64,000 nt of DNA. Source: Aliarcobacter cibarius (GTDB lineage Bacteria > Campylobacterota > Campylobacteria > Campylobacterales > Arcobacteraceae). Where the stretch lies: NCBI RefSeq assembly GCF_013372265.1, contig NZ_CP054051.1:1726596-1790595 (forward strand), given 5' to 3'. The notes under the pieces were generated by a model that worked only from the letters and a program-made list of their open reading frames with translations, was not told the origin of the DNA and ran no database searches. Made by a program: the position numbers and the translations under genes. Each line of letters begins with the position of its first letter. The first letter of the stretch is position 1. Positions 8,856 through 19,658 of the stretch are shown one piece after another.

Positions 8856-9233
8856 TTATGCAAATGAGTTGATTTTTGCTTCAACTGCTGCCATAGAGAT
8901 ATTAGAATCTTTTACAGAATTTACTAACTCTTTTGCAGCTTCAATATTCTTAGCTATTTCTGAATCTTTTCCAGAAGTTAATGCAATAGCTCCATCTGCT
9001 AAAACATCAACTGTTTTTTCATCTACTTTTACATGTCCCCAGTTAATAGCAACTGCTTCAGTAGAATTTTCTTTTTCAATAATAATAACACCAACTGTTA
9101 AAGTTGATACTAATGATGAGTGTCCTGGAAGAACACCGAACTCTCCCTCTTTTCCAGGAAGAGTTACAGTTTTTACGTCACCATTAAATATCGTACCGTT
9201 TGGTGTAACTATTGATAATTTAATTGTATCCAT
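8856..9233 (-). CDS. atpC: ATP synthase epsilon subunit
   Basis: Central-stalk subunit of F1 that couples rotation and can inhibit ATP hydrolysis. The N-terminal beta-sandwich has the family hallmark LPGKEGEFGVLPGHSSLVSTL (about 26-46), and the helical C-terminal part is only about 40 residues. 125 residues overall. It is the last gene of the atp cluster, 20 bases after atpD and 6 before tolQ. Confidence 0.95.
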   Translation of the reverse strand: MDTIKLSIVTPNGTIFNGDVKTVTLPGKEGEFGVLPGHSSLVSTLTVGVIIIEKENSTEAVAINWGHVKVDEKTVDVLADGAIALTSGKDSEIAKNIEAAKELVNSVKDSNISMAAVEAKINSFA

Positions 9234-9253
9234 ATTAAGCCTTAATTGGTTTA

Positions 9254-10669
<1,416 letters not shown>

Positions 10670-11557
10670 TTATTTTAATGCTTCAACACCACTGATAATT
10701 TCTATCAGCTCTGTTGTAATTGCAGCTTGTCTTGCTTTATTGTATTCAACTGTTAAACTATCAACTTTTTCTTTTGCATTCTTTGTAGCAGCTTCCATAG
10801 CTTGCATTCTAGCACTGTGTTCAGCTGCTAATGAATCTATAAGTGCATAATACATATTAAAATCAATATATTTATCAGTTAATTCTTTTAAAACTTCATC
10901 ATCATCATCTTCTGGTTCAATATTTAACATAGAAGAATTTTCACTAATTTCAACTTTTTCCAAACTAATTGGTAAAAGTTCTCTTATTCTAATTTCTTGT
11001 GTTAACATATTTAAAAAACCATTATAAACAACAATAACTTTATCAGTAAGCTCATTTTTAAAATCTTCAACCGCACTATGAATAAAACTTGAAGCTCTTT
11101 CATAATCAGGTGCTGATGATAAATCACTTACTCTTTGTTCTAAAGTTTTACCCTGAAAACTAAAGAAATCTACACCTTTTCTTCCAGCAGCTCTAAGTCT
11201 AACCTTAGTACCTTTTAATTCATAATCAGCAATCAGCTTACTAACCGTTTTAATTGTTGACATATTAAAACCACCGCAAAGTCCCTTATCAGCAGTAACA
11301 AAAACAATATCAACTGTTTTTGGATTATCATTTTGAATAAATGCTCTACCAATATTTCCTTCGTCTTGAACTTTGCTAACTCTAGCAGCAATATCAGAAA
11401 GAACTTCATTTATCTTAGTTGCATAACTTCTAGCTTGCTCAGACAATTGTCTAGTTCTAGTTAGTTTTGCAGAAGATACAAGCTTCATAGCTTTTGTAGT
11501 TTTCTGAGTATTCTTAACACTACCTATTTTTAATTTTATCTCTTTTAAGTTAGCCAT
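10670..11557 (-). CDS. atpG: ATP synthase gamma subunit
   Basis: Rotating central shaft of F1. The N-terminal coiled-coil segment ANLKEIKLKIGSVKNTQKTT and the C-terminal signature of ATP synthase gamma (SARMQAMEAATKNAKEKVDSL, near 248-268) are clear; both helices form the coiled-coil shaft. 295 residues, usual length. It lies between atpA (10 bases upstream) and atpD. Confidence 0.97.
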   Translation of the reverse strand: MANLKEIKLKIGSVKNTQKTTKAMKLVSSAKLTRTRQLSEQARSYATKINEVLSDIAARVSKVQDEGNIGRAFIQNDNPKTVDIVFVTADKGLCGGFNMSTIKTVSKLIADYELKGTKVRLRAAGRKGVDFFSFQGKTLEQRVSDLSSAPDYERASSFIHSAVEDFKNELTDKVIVVYNGFLNMLTQEIRIRELLPISLEKVEISENSSMLNIEPEDDDDEVLKELTDKYIDFNMYYALIDSLAAEHSARMQAMEAATKNAKEKVDSLTVEYNKARQAAITTELIEIISGVEALK

Positions 11558-11567
11558 TTGCTAATCC

Positions 11568-13085
11568 TTATTTTGCATTAAATACAGTTTTAAACTCTTC
11601 TAATGCAGCTTTTAGTGAAGCCTCTGTATTGTCATCAATTTTTTGACTTGATTTAATTGCATCTAAAATATTTGAGTATTTTTGCTCAATAAATGCATGT
11701 AACTCATTTTCAAATCTTACAACATCTTTAACTGCAATATCATTTAAATACCCTTTAGTACCCGCATAAATAATTACAATTTGTTTCTCAATAACAAGTG
11801 GTTTATTAACACCTTGTTTTAAAACTTCAACCATTCTTTGACCAAGTTCAAGTTCTCTTCTTGTAGCTTCATCAAGGTCAGAAGCAAATTGAGCAAACGC
11901 TTCAAGTTCTCTATATTGAGCAAGTGAAAGTTTTAATGTTCCTGCAACTTGTTTTGTAGCTTTAATTTGAGCAGCTCCACCAACTCTTGAAACTGATAAA
12001 CCAACATTAATTGCAGGTCTAATACCTGAGTTAAATAGGTTAGTTTCTAAGAATATTTGTCCATCTGTAATAGAAATTACGTTTGTTGGAATATATGCAG
12101 CAACGTCTCCAGCTTGAGTTTCAATAATAGGTAACGCAGTCATAGAACCAGCACCTTTTTCATCACTCATTTTAGCAGCTCTCTCAAGTAATCTTGAGTG
12201 TAGGTAGAATACATCTCCTGGATATGCTTCTCTTCCTGGAGGTCTTCTTAAAATAAGAGACATTTCTCTATATGCAACAGCGTGTTTAGATAAATCATCA
12301 TAGATAATTAAAGCATGTTTACCATTATCTCTAAAGTATTCACCCATTGTAACACCTGTATATGGTGCTAAGAATTGTAATGTTGATGAATCTGCAGCAG
12401 AAGCATTTACAACAATTGTATAATCCATAGCTCCAGACTCTTGAAGTGTTCTTACAACAGAAGCTACTGAAGATGATTTTTGTCCAATTGCAACATAAAT
12501 ACAAATAACATTTTCACCTTTTTGGTTTAATATTGTATCAATAGCAACTGTTGTTTTACCAGTTTGTCTATCTCCAATAATAAGCTCTCTTTGACCTCTT
12601 CCAATCGGAACAAGTGCATCAATAGCTTTAATACCTGTTTGTAATGGTTCATGAACAGATTTTCTTGACATGATTCCAGGAGCTTTTTCTTCAACATATC
12701 TAGTTTCAGTAGCATTAATTGCACCTTTACCATCAATTGGCTCACCTAAAGCATTAACAACTCTTCCTACAAGAGCTTCTCCAACTGGAACTTCAAGAAG
12801 TTTTCCAAGTCTTTTACAAGAAGTTCCCTCTCTTAATCCTTCTCCTTTTCCAAGAACAACGATACCAACAGAAGATTCTTCTAAGTTAGAAGCTAAACCT
12901 TTTTCACCATTTTCAAACTCTACTAGTTCACCAGCCATAACATTTTTAAGACCATAAACTTGAGCAATACCATCAGCATAAGATACTATCTTACCTGTTT
13001 CATTTACATCTACATTTAATTCAAAGTTATCAATTCTTTCTTTAATAATTGAACTGATTTCATCTGCTTGAATTTTTGCACCCAT
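11568..13085 (-). CDS. atpA: ATP synthase alpha subunit
   Basis: Non-catalytic nucleotide-binding subunit of F1. Walker A GDRQTGKT at 171-178, followed by the alpha-specific block [10 protein letters not shown]. The arginine finger sits in the ATP synthase alpha/beta signature region ([17 protein letters not shown], near 363-379). Length 505 is standard. It follows atpH by 21 bases and shares its transcript. Confidence 0.98.
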   Translation of the reverse strand: MGAKIQADEISSIIKERIDNFELNVDVNETGKIVSYADGIAQVYGLKNVMAGELVEFENGEKGLASNLEESSVGIVVLGKGEGLREGTSCKRLGKLLEVPVGEALVGRVVNALGEPIDGKGAINATETRYVEEKAPGIMSRKSVHEPLQTGIKAIDALVPIGRGQRELIIGDRQTGKTTVAIDTILNQKGENVICIYVAIGQKSSSVASVVRTLQESGAMDYTIVVNASAADSSTLQFLAPYTGVTMGEYFRDNGKHALIIYDDLSKHAVAYREMSLILRRPPGREAYPGDVFYLHSRLLERAAKMSDEKGAGSMTALPIIETQAGDVAAYIPTNVISITDGQIFLETNLFNSGIRPAINVGLSVSRVGGAAQIKATKQVAGTLKLSLAQYRELEAFAQFASDLDEATRRELELGQRMVEVLKQGVNKPLVIEKQIVIIYAGTKGYLNDIAVKDVVRFENELHAFIEQKYSNILDAIKSSQKIDDNTEASLKAALEEFKTVFNAK

Positions 13086-13106
13086 TCAATTTCTCCTTTA
13101 TAAGTT

Positions 13107-13637
13107 CTAAACTGCTTTTAAAATATGATCGATTAACTGAGTTTTTAATCTATCTTTAGAAAAAGATATTTCAACACCTAGTCCATCTATATCTACTTTA
13201 ATTCCATCATAATCACCAACATTTTGTGATAATGATAATTTAACATCAAATTTTTTACTAAATTGTTGTTCTATTGAAGTTACAAAATCAGAAGATAATT
13301 GTTCATTCGTATATACAACACCAACATAACTATTATTCATTTTTGCAATTTCGATAGTTAAATCTTTTGCAATAAATGGTAATAACTCAAATCTTCTTTT
13401 TTCACCAAGAAGATTAATAAAACTTTTCAATGTACTATCAATATTATCTGCTAATGAAACTATTAACTCAACTTTTTTACTATTACTAACTTCATTTGAA
13501 GCAATAATAGATTTGAATTTTTCACTAGAAAATGCTGAAGCAATTTGGTTTAATTTACTACTAATAGAAGTAATCTCATCTTTATTTCTACCAGCAATTA
13601 AAGCTTTTACGTATCGTTTTGCTACTAAATCTTTCAT
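13107..13637 (-). CDS. atpH: ATP synthase delta subunit
   Basis: Peripheral-stalk subunit linking the b/b' dimer to F1. 176 residues: an N-terminal helical bundle beginning MKDLVAKRYVKALI, typical of delta/OSCP, and a C-terminal domain with the conserved GIKVDIDGLGVEISFSKDRL segment. Its ATG overlaps the atpF stop by one base (TAATG), which supports coupled translation. Confidence 0.93.
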   Translation of the reverse strand: MKDLVAKRYVKALIAGRNKDEITSISSKLNQIASAFSSEKFKSIIASNEVSNSKKVELIVSLADNIDSTLKSFINLLGEKRRFELLPFIAKDLTIEIAKMNNSYVGVVYTNEQLSSDFVTSIEQQFSKKFDVKLSLSQNVGDYDGIKVDIDGLGVEISFSKDRLKTQLIDHILKAV

Positions 13638-14152
13638 TATGCTACCTTTTTAAGAATAATATTAACTAACTCGTTTTGAGAAAGTTTAATATTTTCTGAA
13701 CTTAATAGCTCATTAAGAACTTCACCAACAACTTGTTTTTTAGCTTTTGAAATCTCAACTTTATTTGATTCTTCTAAATTTTTGTTTAAATTTGCAATAT
13801 CAGCATCTACTGCACTCAAAACTTTTTGTTTAATAGAATCAACATCTGCTTTCGCACCATCAATAATTTCACTAGCTAATCTTTTAGCATCTACAAGTTT
13901 TTTTTGTGCGTCAGCAACTTTATCTTGAGAAGCTTTTAAAGTATCTTGAACTTTATCAAGCTCAGCTTGAATTCCTAAAGTTCTACTAGCAAAAAATGCT
14001 TTAATTTTATCAGCAAGTAAATACCATAAAATTGCAGCAAATATTATAAAGTTAACGGTTCTTTGAACTATATCATAGTTTGTTTCCGCACCTTCACTTG
14101 CAAACATTGCAACAGGGGCTAGCGCCAACCCAAGTAATAAAACTCTTTTCAT
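13637..14152 (-). CDS. atpF: ATP synthase b subunit (signal-peptide type)
   Basis: Peripheral-stalk subunit. I chose the second in-frame ATG (MKRVLLLGLALAPVAMFASEG), because GGGA lies 9 bases before it while the first ATG (14161) directly abuts that site. The protein has an apparent cleavable signal peptide, then a membrane helix (about 32-47) and a long coiled coil (60-140) rich in Ala, Lys and Asp. The signal peptide on subunit b is a known feature of Campylobacterota. 171 residues. Confidence 0.9.
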   Translation of the reverse strand: MKRVLLLGLALAPVAMFASEGAETNYDIVQRTVNFIIFAAILWYLLADKIKAFFASRTLGIQAELDKVQDTLKASQDKVADAQKKLVDAKRLASEIIDGAKADVDSIKQKVLSAVDADIANLNKNLEESNKVEISKAKKQVVGEVLNELLSSENIKLSQNELVNIILKKVA

Positions 14153-14167
14153 ATTCACCATTCCCTT

Positions 14168-14590
14168 TTAAATTGAGCTAAGCTTATTTTTTAAGCTCTC
14201 ATTAAATTGAGGCATTGATGATAATAAAGAATCCCTTAATGCCTGAGTTTCTTCTTGTAAGTTTTTAGCAAATTCAGCAGATTTTGCTTCTAAATTTAAT
14301 TTAGCACTTGCAAGTTTAACATCAGCACTATCTTTAGCTTCTTTGTAGGCTTGCTCTCTAATAACAGCTGCCTCTTTTTTAGCTTTAGCAATAATATCAT
14401 TTGCTTCAGCTAAAAGCCCATCAACATCAGAACTATTTGATTTTGCATCTTCCATATCTTTTTTGATAGATGCAGATCTTTCATCCATATGCTTTAATAT
14501 AGGCTTGAATAGACAACTGTTTAGTCTAGCAACTACTAAAAGAAAGATGATACCAGAGCTAAGCAATAGTACAGGACTTATGTCTAACAT
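14168..14590 (-). CDS. atpF': ATP synthase b' subunit
   Basis: Second, divergent b-type stalk subunit: one N-terminal membrane helix (about 5-25) followed by a charged coiled coil with AKKEAAVIREQAYKEAKDSAD. A b/b' heterodimer is usual in this phylum and in photosynthetic bacteria. 140 residues. It is the first gene of the atp operon (GGAGGAATG start region). Subunits a and c are not in the window, consistent with a split ATPase locus. Confidence 0.9.
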   Translation of the reverse strand: MLDISPVLLLSSGIIFLLVVARLNSCLFKPILKHMDERSASIKKDMEDAKSNSSDVDGLLAEANDIIAKAKKEAAVIREQAYKEAKDSADVKLASAKLNLEAKSAEFAKNLQEETQALRDSLLSSMPQFNESLKNKLSSI

Positions 14591-14635
14591 TCATTCCTCC
14601 ATATTTTTACAGTTTAGTTTAACTAAAACGCTAAT

Positions 14636-14644
14636 ATTCTAGCA
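14636..14644 (-). promoter_or_regulatory. Extended -10 promoter of the atp operon
   Basis: On the minus strand TGCTAGAAT reads as an extended -10 (TG-N-TAGAAT), 46 bases before the atpF' ATG, with AT-rich sequence upstream. A small dyad, TTTAGTT-T-AACTAAA (14613-14627), lies at the expected start site. The 14591-14709 gap otherwise holds only T-rich sequence after parB. Confidence 0.5.
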
Positions 14645-14709
14645 AAACTATCTATAAATTTTTATTAAATGATATTGTTAAAATCTTAAATTTTTATTTT
14701 TTTATATTA

Positions 14710-15561
14710 TTATAGATTAAAGTAGCTAGATATTTTATCAATATCCTCTTGAGAATTAAATTCGATTTTAAAATAGTTTTTTTCTAATTTAACTTTTAGA
14801 TTATTTTCTTTTAGTTGTCCAACTAATCCACTTAATGAAGCAAAATTGAGATTAGTTGTGTTTTTTTCTTTTTTAGGTTTTTTAACATCTTTTTCTTTTA
14901 ATTCCTTAACTAATTTTTCAGTTTCTCTTACAGATAGTTTTTGACCAATTATAGAATCACAAACCATTTTTTGTTCATCTACTGATAAACCCAACATAAT
15001 TTTTGCATGACCTGCAGTTATTTTATCTGAAGCTAATGCTTGTTGAACGTAAGGAGATAGTTGTAAAAGTCTTAAAGTATTTGTAATAGATGTTCTACTT
15101 TTGAAAACTTTTTTTGACAATTCTTCATGAGTTATATTATGCTCATTTAAAAGTTGCGCATAACAAAAAGCTAATTCAATAATATTTAAATCATCTCTTT
15201 GAATATTTTCAATTAAAGCTAATTCTCTTAATTTTAATTCATCTTCATCAACTACTATAGCTTTAATTTGCTCTAAATTAGCAAGTTTGTGAGCTCTTAA
15301 TCTTCTTTCACCTGCAATTAAAGTAAATGTACCATCTGTATTTTCAATAACAACAATAGGTTGAAGTAATCCATGTTCTTTAATTGATTCACTTAATTCA
15401 TGAAGTTTTTCTTCATCAAATATTTTTCTAGGCTGATTTGGATTTGGTTTTACTAAAGAGACATCAATTTTTCTAATTCCTTGATTAACCCCTGAAGTTG
15501 AATTTTCATAAGCAATCTCAACTTCACCTAAAAGTTCACCTAATCCTCTTCCTAATGCCAT
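14710..15561 (-). CDS. parB: Chromosome-partitioning protein ParB
   Basis: DNA-binding CTPase that loads at parS and works with ParA in chromosome segregation. N-terminal ParB/Srx domain with NPNQPRKIFDEEKL and GERRLRAHKLA (about 38-135), a helix-turn-helix region (THEELSKKVFKSRTSITNTL, about 157-176), and a C-terminal dimerisation tail. 283 residues is typical. It begins 22 bases after parA. I did not find a clear parS site in the window by eye. Confidence 0.95.
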   Translation of the reverse strand: MALGRGLGELLGEVEIAYENSTSGVNQGIRKIDVSLVKPNPNQPRKIFDEEKLHELSESIKEHGLLQPIVVIENTDGTFTLIAGERRLRAHKLANLEQIKAIVVDEDELKLRELALIENIQRDDLNIIELAFCYAQLLNEHNITHEELSKKVFKSRTSITNTLRLLQLSPYVQQALASDKITAGHAKIMLGLSVDEQKMVCDSIIGQKLSVRETEKLVKELKEKDVKKPKKEKNTTNLNFASLSGLVGQLKENNLKVKLEKNYFKIEFNSQEDIDKISSYFNL

Positions 15562-15583
15562 ATTTTTTCCTAAGTGTTAAAAT

Positions 15584-16360
15584 TTATCCAGCAATTGCTC
15601 TTGCTAAATTTGTGTAAGCTTTAGTTCCAACTGAATTTGTATCATAAAGCATAATTGGTTTACCAAAACTAGGACTTTCTGCTAGTTTTATATTTCTCGG
15701 AATTACTACGTATGATTCATCATCTATTTTAAATAACTTATTTTCAAAATGTTGTGCTAAGTCTGCAAAAACTTGTTTTGATAAGTTATTTTGAGAACTA
15801 TACATTGTTGGTAAAAAACCTCTAATTTGAAGACTTTGATTAATTGTTTGCTTAACCAACTTTATTGTATTTAACAATTGAGCTAATCCTTCTAAAGCAA
15901 AAAACTCACATTGAATTGGAATCAAAACTGATGTTGAGGCACTTAACGTATTTATTGTGATTGGTCCTAGTGCAGGTGGTGAATCAATTATTATATAATC
16001 ATAATCAGCTTTAACCGTATCAATTTTTCTTTTTAATACAAGTTCCCTTTCTTTAGTATTTTTATAGAATTCTTTTTCTATTCCTACTAAACCTATATTT
16101 GAAGGTGCTACTTTTAGATTTTCTATTTCTGAATCTAATATAATTTCACTTAATTCTTTTGTTCCAAGCATTACATGATAAATATTATATTCGTATGTAT
16201 CTCTATGAAATCCTAATGAAGTAGTTGCATTTGCCTGAGGATCTGCATCTATTAAAAGCACTCTTTTCCCCTCTAATGCAAGTGCGGCACTAAGATTCAC
16301 AGCAGTAGTAGTCTTACCTACACCACCTTTTTGGTTTGCTATTGAAATAATCTCTGTCAT
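15584..16360 (-). CDS. parA: Chromosome-partitioning ATPase ParA (Soj type)
   Basis: Deviant Walker A ATPase: KGGVGKTTTAVN at 11-22, Walker A' region LLIDADPQANAT, and Walker B DYIIIDSPPALG. Works with ParB in origin segregation. 258 residues, no N-terminal HTH, so chromosomal Soj type rather than plasmid type. Its ATG overlaps the birA stop by 4 bases, giving a birA-parA-parB unit. Confidence 0.95.
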   Translation of the reverse strand: MTEIISIANQKGGVGKTTTAVNLSAALALEGKRVLLIDADPQANATTSLGFHRDTYEYNIYHVMLGTKELSEIILDSEIENLKVAPSNIGLVGIEKEFYKNTKERELVLKRKIDTVKADYDYIIIDSPPALGPITINTLSASTSVLIPIQCEFFALEGLAQLLNTIKLVKQTINQSLQIRGFLPTMYSSQNNLSKQVFADLAQHFENKLFKIDDESYVVIPRNIKLAESPSFGKPIMLYDTNSVGTKAYTNLARAIAG

Positions 16361-16992
16361 CTTAAACTAAATACCTTTTTGTTTTCTATATGTATTGAAC
16401 CATCATCGTTTAATATTGCATTTTCTAGCGATATTTTTTGACCATCTACTGTTGTTTTGTAGTTTCTGCTTTTTTGAAATTCTATCTTAAATAGACTAAA
16501 AATCTGCTTCCATGAGATAATTTTTTCGACTTCTTTAAAATACTCAAACAATATAAAATCTTGGTCAATTTTTATATCTAAAACCCCGTAATTTTCGGAT
16601 ACTTCTACTAAGTTTATCCCTATTCCACAATAAAGTAAATCTTTAGATAAAGTAGTAATAGTCCCACCAATTTTTACATTCCCAATATAAAAATCATTCG
16701 GCCATTTTATCCAAACATTTGAACCATTTTTTTGTAAAATATTTTTTAAAATATAGGTAAAATATATTGAAGCACTTTGAATCGGTAAATCTTTTGGAAG
16801 TAAATCTTTACTTAGAACAAAAGAGAAAAAGAGGTTTCCTTTATTACCTATCCAAGAGTTACCCCTACTTCCAATTCCAGCTTTTTGTAAATCAGTAACA
16901 ACACATATAGGAGTTTTATATCCAAACTCTAAAATATAATTTTTTAAAAAAATCTGTGTTGAATCAACTTCATTTAATCTTATTATTTCCAT
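16357..16992 (-). CDS. birA: Biotin-protein ligase, without DNA-binding domain
   Basis: Attaches biotin to the carboxyl-carrier protein of acetyl-CoA carboxylase. Motifs: SRGNSWIGNKGNLFFSF (biotin/ATP loop) and IKWPNDFYIGNVKIGGTI (catalytic KWPND). The N-terminal repressor HTH of E. coli BirA is absent, so it is a monofunctional ligase. An in-frame ATG exists 15 bases upstream (17007), but I prefer the ATG at 16992 (MEIIRLNEVDST), which matches the family N-terminus; neither has a ribosome binding site. Confidence 0.9.
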   Translation of the reverse strand: MEIIRLNEVDSTQIFLKNYILEFGYKTPICVVTDLQKAGIGSRGNSWIGNKGNLFFSFVLSKDLLPKDLPIQSASIYFTYILKNILQKNGSNVWIKWPNDFYIGNVKIGGTITTLSKDLLYCGIGINLVEVSENYGVLDIKIDQDFILFEYFKEVEKIISWKQIFSLFKIEFQKSRNYKTTVDGQKISLENAILNDDGSIHIENKKVFSLR

Positions 16993-16998
16993 GCACCG

Positions 16999-17004
16999 AT
17001 TATA
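16999..17004 (-). promoter_or_regulatory. Consensus -10 box of birA-parA-parB, possibly giving a leaderless mRNA
   Basis: Minus-strand TATAAT ends 7 bases before the A of the preferred birA ATG (16992), exactly where transcription would start. No Shine-Dalgarno sequence lies before either possible start codon. The upstream ATG at 17007 overlaps this box, which argues against it. Confidence 0.5.
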
Positions 17005-17032
17005 CATAATAAAAATAGAAGATAATATTAAT

Positions 17033-17038
17033 TATAAT
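17033..17038 (+). promoter_or_regulatory. -10 box of the AEC transporter gene
   Basis: TATAAT on the plus strand, 26 bases before the ATG at 17065, with an AAGGAATGAA ribosome binding site between. It is divergent from the birA -10 box, 29 bases away. Confidence 0.5.
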
Positions 17039-17064
17039 CGAGATTCTATTAATTAAGGAATGAA

Positions 17065-17958
17065 ATGCTTGATCCAATTTTACCAATAGCAATTTACCTA
17101 ATATTAGGATACTTATATAAAATATTATTTCAAGATAATTCAAAACAACTGGTTGATTTTGTGATTTATTTTTCTCTACCAGCTATTGTATTTTCAAAAA
17201 TTTATCCGTTAACATTAGATTCAAGAGTTGTTGGTCTAATTTTTATGTTTATTGGAGTAATTTTATTTAATCTTTTTTTATCCTATATAATAGGTAAACT
17301 TTTAAGATTAAATAAACTTTATCTTGCAACTTTTATGATTATGGCAACTTTTGGAAATACTTCGTTTATTGGTTTTTCTTATATTGATGCTTTTTATGGC
17401 CAAGATTTCATAGTTTATGGTTTGATATATGATATTTTTGGTTCATTTTTATTATTAGTTTCTGTTGGTATGTTTATAATAACTTGGGGAAGTGGTAAAA
17501 AAAATAGTATGGTTGGTATTTCAAAATCAATATTTTTATTTCCACCAATGATTATGTTTTTCTTAACAATAGTTGCAAAAAATTTTGAAATACCAGAATT
17601 CCTAATTTTCACAAGTCAAAATTTGGGTTCAACTTTAGTACCAATTGCTATGATTGCGATAGGGATGAAGTTAGAATTAAAACATATATTTTCAAGAATT
17701 CATATAGTTTCTATTGCTGTTGTTTTAAAAATGTTTATTGTTCCAATAATCGTTCTTTTTACATTTAAATATATTTATGGAATAGATCAAACTTGGGTTA
17801 AAGTTACAATTATTGAAGTAGCAATGCCACCAATGACAATGGCAGCTGTCTTAGCTATAAAAGGTGGTTTAGATGAAAAAATTGCTATAAATTCTTTAGT
17901 TTTAGGAGTAATTGCAAGCTTATTTACAATTACTCTCTTCGTTCAATATTTAGCTTAA
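17065..17958 (+). CDS. AEC-family auxin efflux carrier-like permease
   Basis: Predicted inner-membrane secondary transporter with about ten helices (297 residues) and two inverted halves, as in the AEC/BASS fold. FVIYFSLPAIVFSKIYPL early and VAMPPMTMAAVLAIKGGLD late are typical of the family. Bacterial members move malate or other organic acids, but the substrate cannot be told from sequence. It stands alone on the plus strand between birA and fmt. Its last codons form one arm of a bidirectional terminator. Confidence 0.85.
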   Translation: MLDPILPIAIYLILGYLYKILFQDNSKQLVDFVIYFSLPAIVFSKIYPLTLDSRVVGLIFMFIGVILFNLFLSYIIGKLLRLNKLYLATFMIMATFGNTSFIGFSYIDAFYGQDFIVYGLIYDIFGSFLLLVSVGMFIITWGSGKKNSMVGISKSIFLFPPMIMFFLTIVAKNFEIPEFLIFTSQNLGSTLVPIAMIAIGMKLELKHIFSRIHIVSIAVVLKMFIVPIIVLFTFKYIYGIDQTWVKVTIIEVAMPPMTMAAVLAIKGGLDEKIAINSLVLGVIASLFTITLFVQYLA

Positions 17959-17974
17959 AATTCTTTAAGCTAAA
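17949..17974. terminator. Bidirectional terminator shared by convergent gene ends
   Basis: Perfect 11-bp stem TTTAGCTTAAA/TTTAAGCTAAA around the loop ATTC. It covers the stop codons of both the AEC gene (17958) and fmt (17965), so termination signal and coding sequence overlap on both strands. Confidence 0.6.
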
Positions 17975-18885
17975 ATGTTACCTACTTCTAACCTTTGTCC
18001 TCTTAAATAGTCAACTGCACTTATTGCATTTTTTGAAGGGGCTTGTATAGTTTTTATTTTCAAGCTACCTTTTTGACAACCGACAATAATATAATCTTTT
18101 TCAATTGCCAAAATTTGACCTGATTTATTTTCTGAAATATTTTCTAAAAGTTCAATGTCTTTTATTTTCAATTCTGATTCTAAAAATATACCAGGCCAAA
18201 ATGAGTAAGCCTTATATTTTAAAAATAGTTTTTTTGCACTTTTAAAATCTATTTTACCATCTTCTTTTTTTATTTTTTTACAAAAACTGGCTACACTATT
18301 ATTTTGTTTTAATGGTTTAATATTCTCAAAATTATCTAAAGTTATAATTGTGAGTTTAGCTGCAATATCAGATAATTTAGAAAAAGCACTATCAACTAGT
18401 AAATCTTTCTCATTTTTTAAATATGAAAATCCTAATATATCTCCACAATCTAGTCCTTCTTCCATAAACATAGAAGTAACTCCTAAATAATTATCATCAT
18501 TTAAAAGTCCTTCTTGAATAGGACTTGCGCCTCTATAATTTGGTAAAATTGAAGCATGAAGATTTATACAAGGTGCAATACTTAGTATCTCTTTTGGTAG
18601 AATTTGTCCATATGCTGCAACAATTATAAAATCTGGTTCCAACTCTTTTACTGTAATATAAGCCACAAGATTATCTTTTAACTTTTTTGGTTGAAAAATA
18701 GGAATATCTATTTTATTATCAATACAATATTGCTTTATATGAGGAGGAGTTAAAATCTGTTTTCTTCCAACAGGTTTATCTTCTTGAGTAAAAATTCCTA
18801 CAACTTCATACGAGCTAGCTAATAACTCTTTAAAAATTTCTGTAGCATAAGATGGTGTTCCCATAAATAATACTTTTTTACTCAA
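17965..18885 (-). CDS. fmt: Methionyl-tRNA formyltransferase
   Basis: Formylates initiator Met-tRNA. The N-terminal formyltransferase fold carries NLHASILPNYRGASPIQ (about 107-123), containing the catalytic Asn-His pair, and DCGDILG with the catalytic Asp follows. The C-terminal domain (about 205-306) binds tRNA. 306 residues. It begins 9 bases after proB in the minus-strand obgE-proB-fmt run. Confidence 0.95.
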   Translation of the reverse strand: MSKKVLFMGTPSYATEIFKELLASSYEVVGIFTQEDKPVGRKQILTPPHIKQYCIDNKIDIPIFQPKKLKDNLVAYITVKELEPDFIIVAAYGQILPKEILSIAPCINLHASILPNYRGASPIQEGLLNDDNYLGVTSMFMEEGLDCGDILGFSYLKNEKDLLVDSAFSKLSDIAAKLTIITLDNFENIKPLKQNNSVASFCKKIKKEDGKIDFKSAKKLFLKYKAYSFWPGIFLESELKIKDIELLENISENKSGQILAIEKDYIIVGCQKGSLKIKTIQAPSKNAISAVDYLRGQRLEVGNILA

Positions 18886-18894
18886 AACTTCTCC

Positions 18895-19656
18895 TTATTT
18901 CTTAAAAATCGTTCCACTAATATGAATATTATCTACTAAAAATTCATAAGCATTTTTTAAATCAAAACCACTTGTTAAATACATTGGGATATTTTTTTGC
19001 ATTAAAAAATCTGCTGCTTTTAATTTTGTAACAATTCCACCAGTTGCAAATTTTGAATTTGCTGTTGGTTTTTTGTTTAGTTCTTCTTCTGAAATTTCAT
19101 TTACTACTTTCAATATTTTAGCATCATTAAACTCTCTTGGATTTTTATTATAGTATCCATCAATATCTGTTAATATTGAAAGCATATCTGCTTTAAAATA
19201 ATGTGTTACATATGCTGCTAATTGGTCATTATCACCTATTAACTCCTCTGTTGAAATTACATCATTTTCATTTATAATAGGAAGAACTTTATTTTTTAGT
19301 AATATTTCCATAACATTTTTTGCATTTTTTGATCTTTTTCTTGAATCAAAATCATCAGCAATAAATAACATTTGAGCAACAGTTATTCCAAACTCTTCAA
19401 ACATCTCTTGATAAGTTTTCATAAGCTTTGGTTGACCAATTGCAGCTAAAGTTTGTTTATTTGCTAAAACTGATTTATCTAACTTCAAAGATGTATATCC
19501 AGCACCAACAGCACCTGAACTAACCAAAATTACATCAATATTTTTTTCATTTTTTAGTGTAGCAATCAGCTTAACTAAATTTTGCATTCTTTCATATGCT
19601 AATTCTCCATCTTGAGTTAAAACAGCAGTACCTACTTTAATAACCAATCTTTTCAT
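18895..19656 (-). CDS. proB: Glutamate 5-kinase, without PUA domain
   Basis: First step of proline synthesis: ATP-dependent phosphorylation of glutamate. 253 residues make up only the amino-acid-kinase domain, with VIKVGTAVLT at the N-terminus, VSSGAVGAG, PIINENDVI and GDNDQLAAYV. Many homologues have an extra C-terminal PUA domain; its absence is normal in Campylobacterota, not a truncation. It starts 2 bases after the obgE stop. Confidence 0.94.
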   Translation of the reverse strand: MKRLVIKVGTAVLTQDGELAYERMQNLVKLIATLKNEKNIDVILVSSGAVGAGYTSLKLDKSVLANKQTLAAIGQPKLMKTYQEMFEEFGITVAQMLFIADDFDSRKRSKNAKNVMEILLKNKVLPIINENDVISTEELIGDNDQLAAYVTHYFKADMLSILTDIDGYYNKNPREFNDAKILKVVNEISEEELNKKPTANSKFATGGIVTKLKAADFLMQKNIPMYLTSGFDLKNAYEFLVDNIHISGTIFKK

Positions 19657-19658
19657 AT

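Noticed and set aside
18895..19656. proB as a truncated gene
   Set aside because: Lack of the PUA domain is normal in Campylobacterota; the kinase domain is complete.
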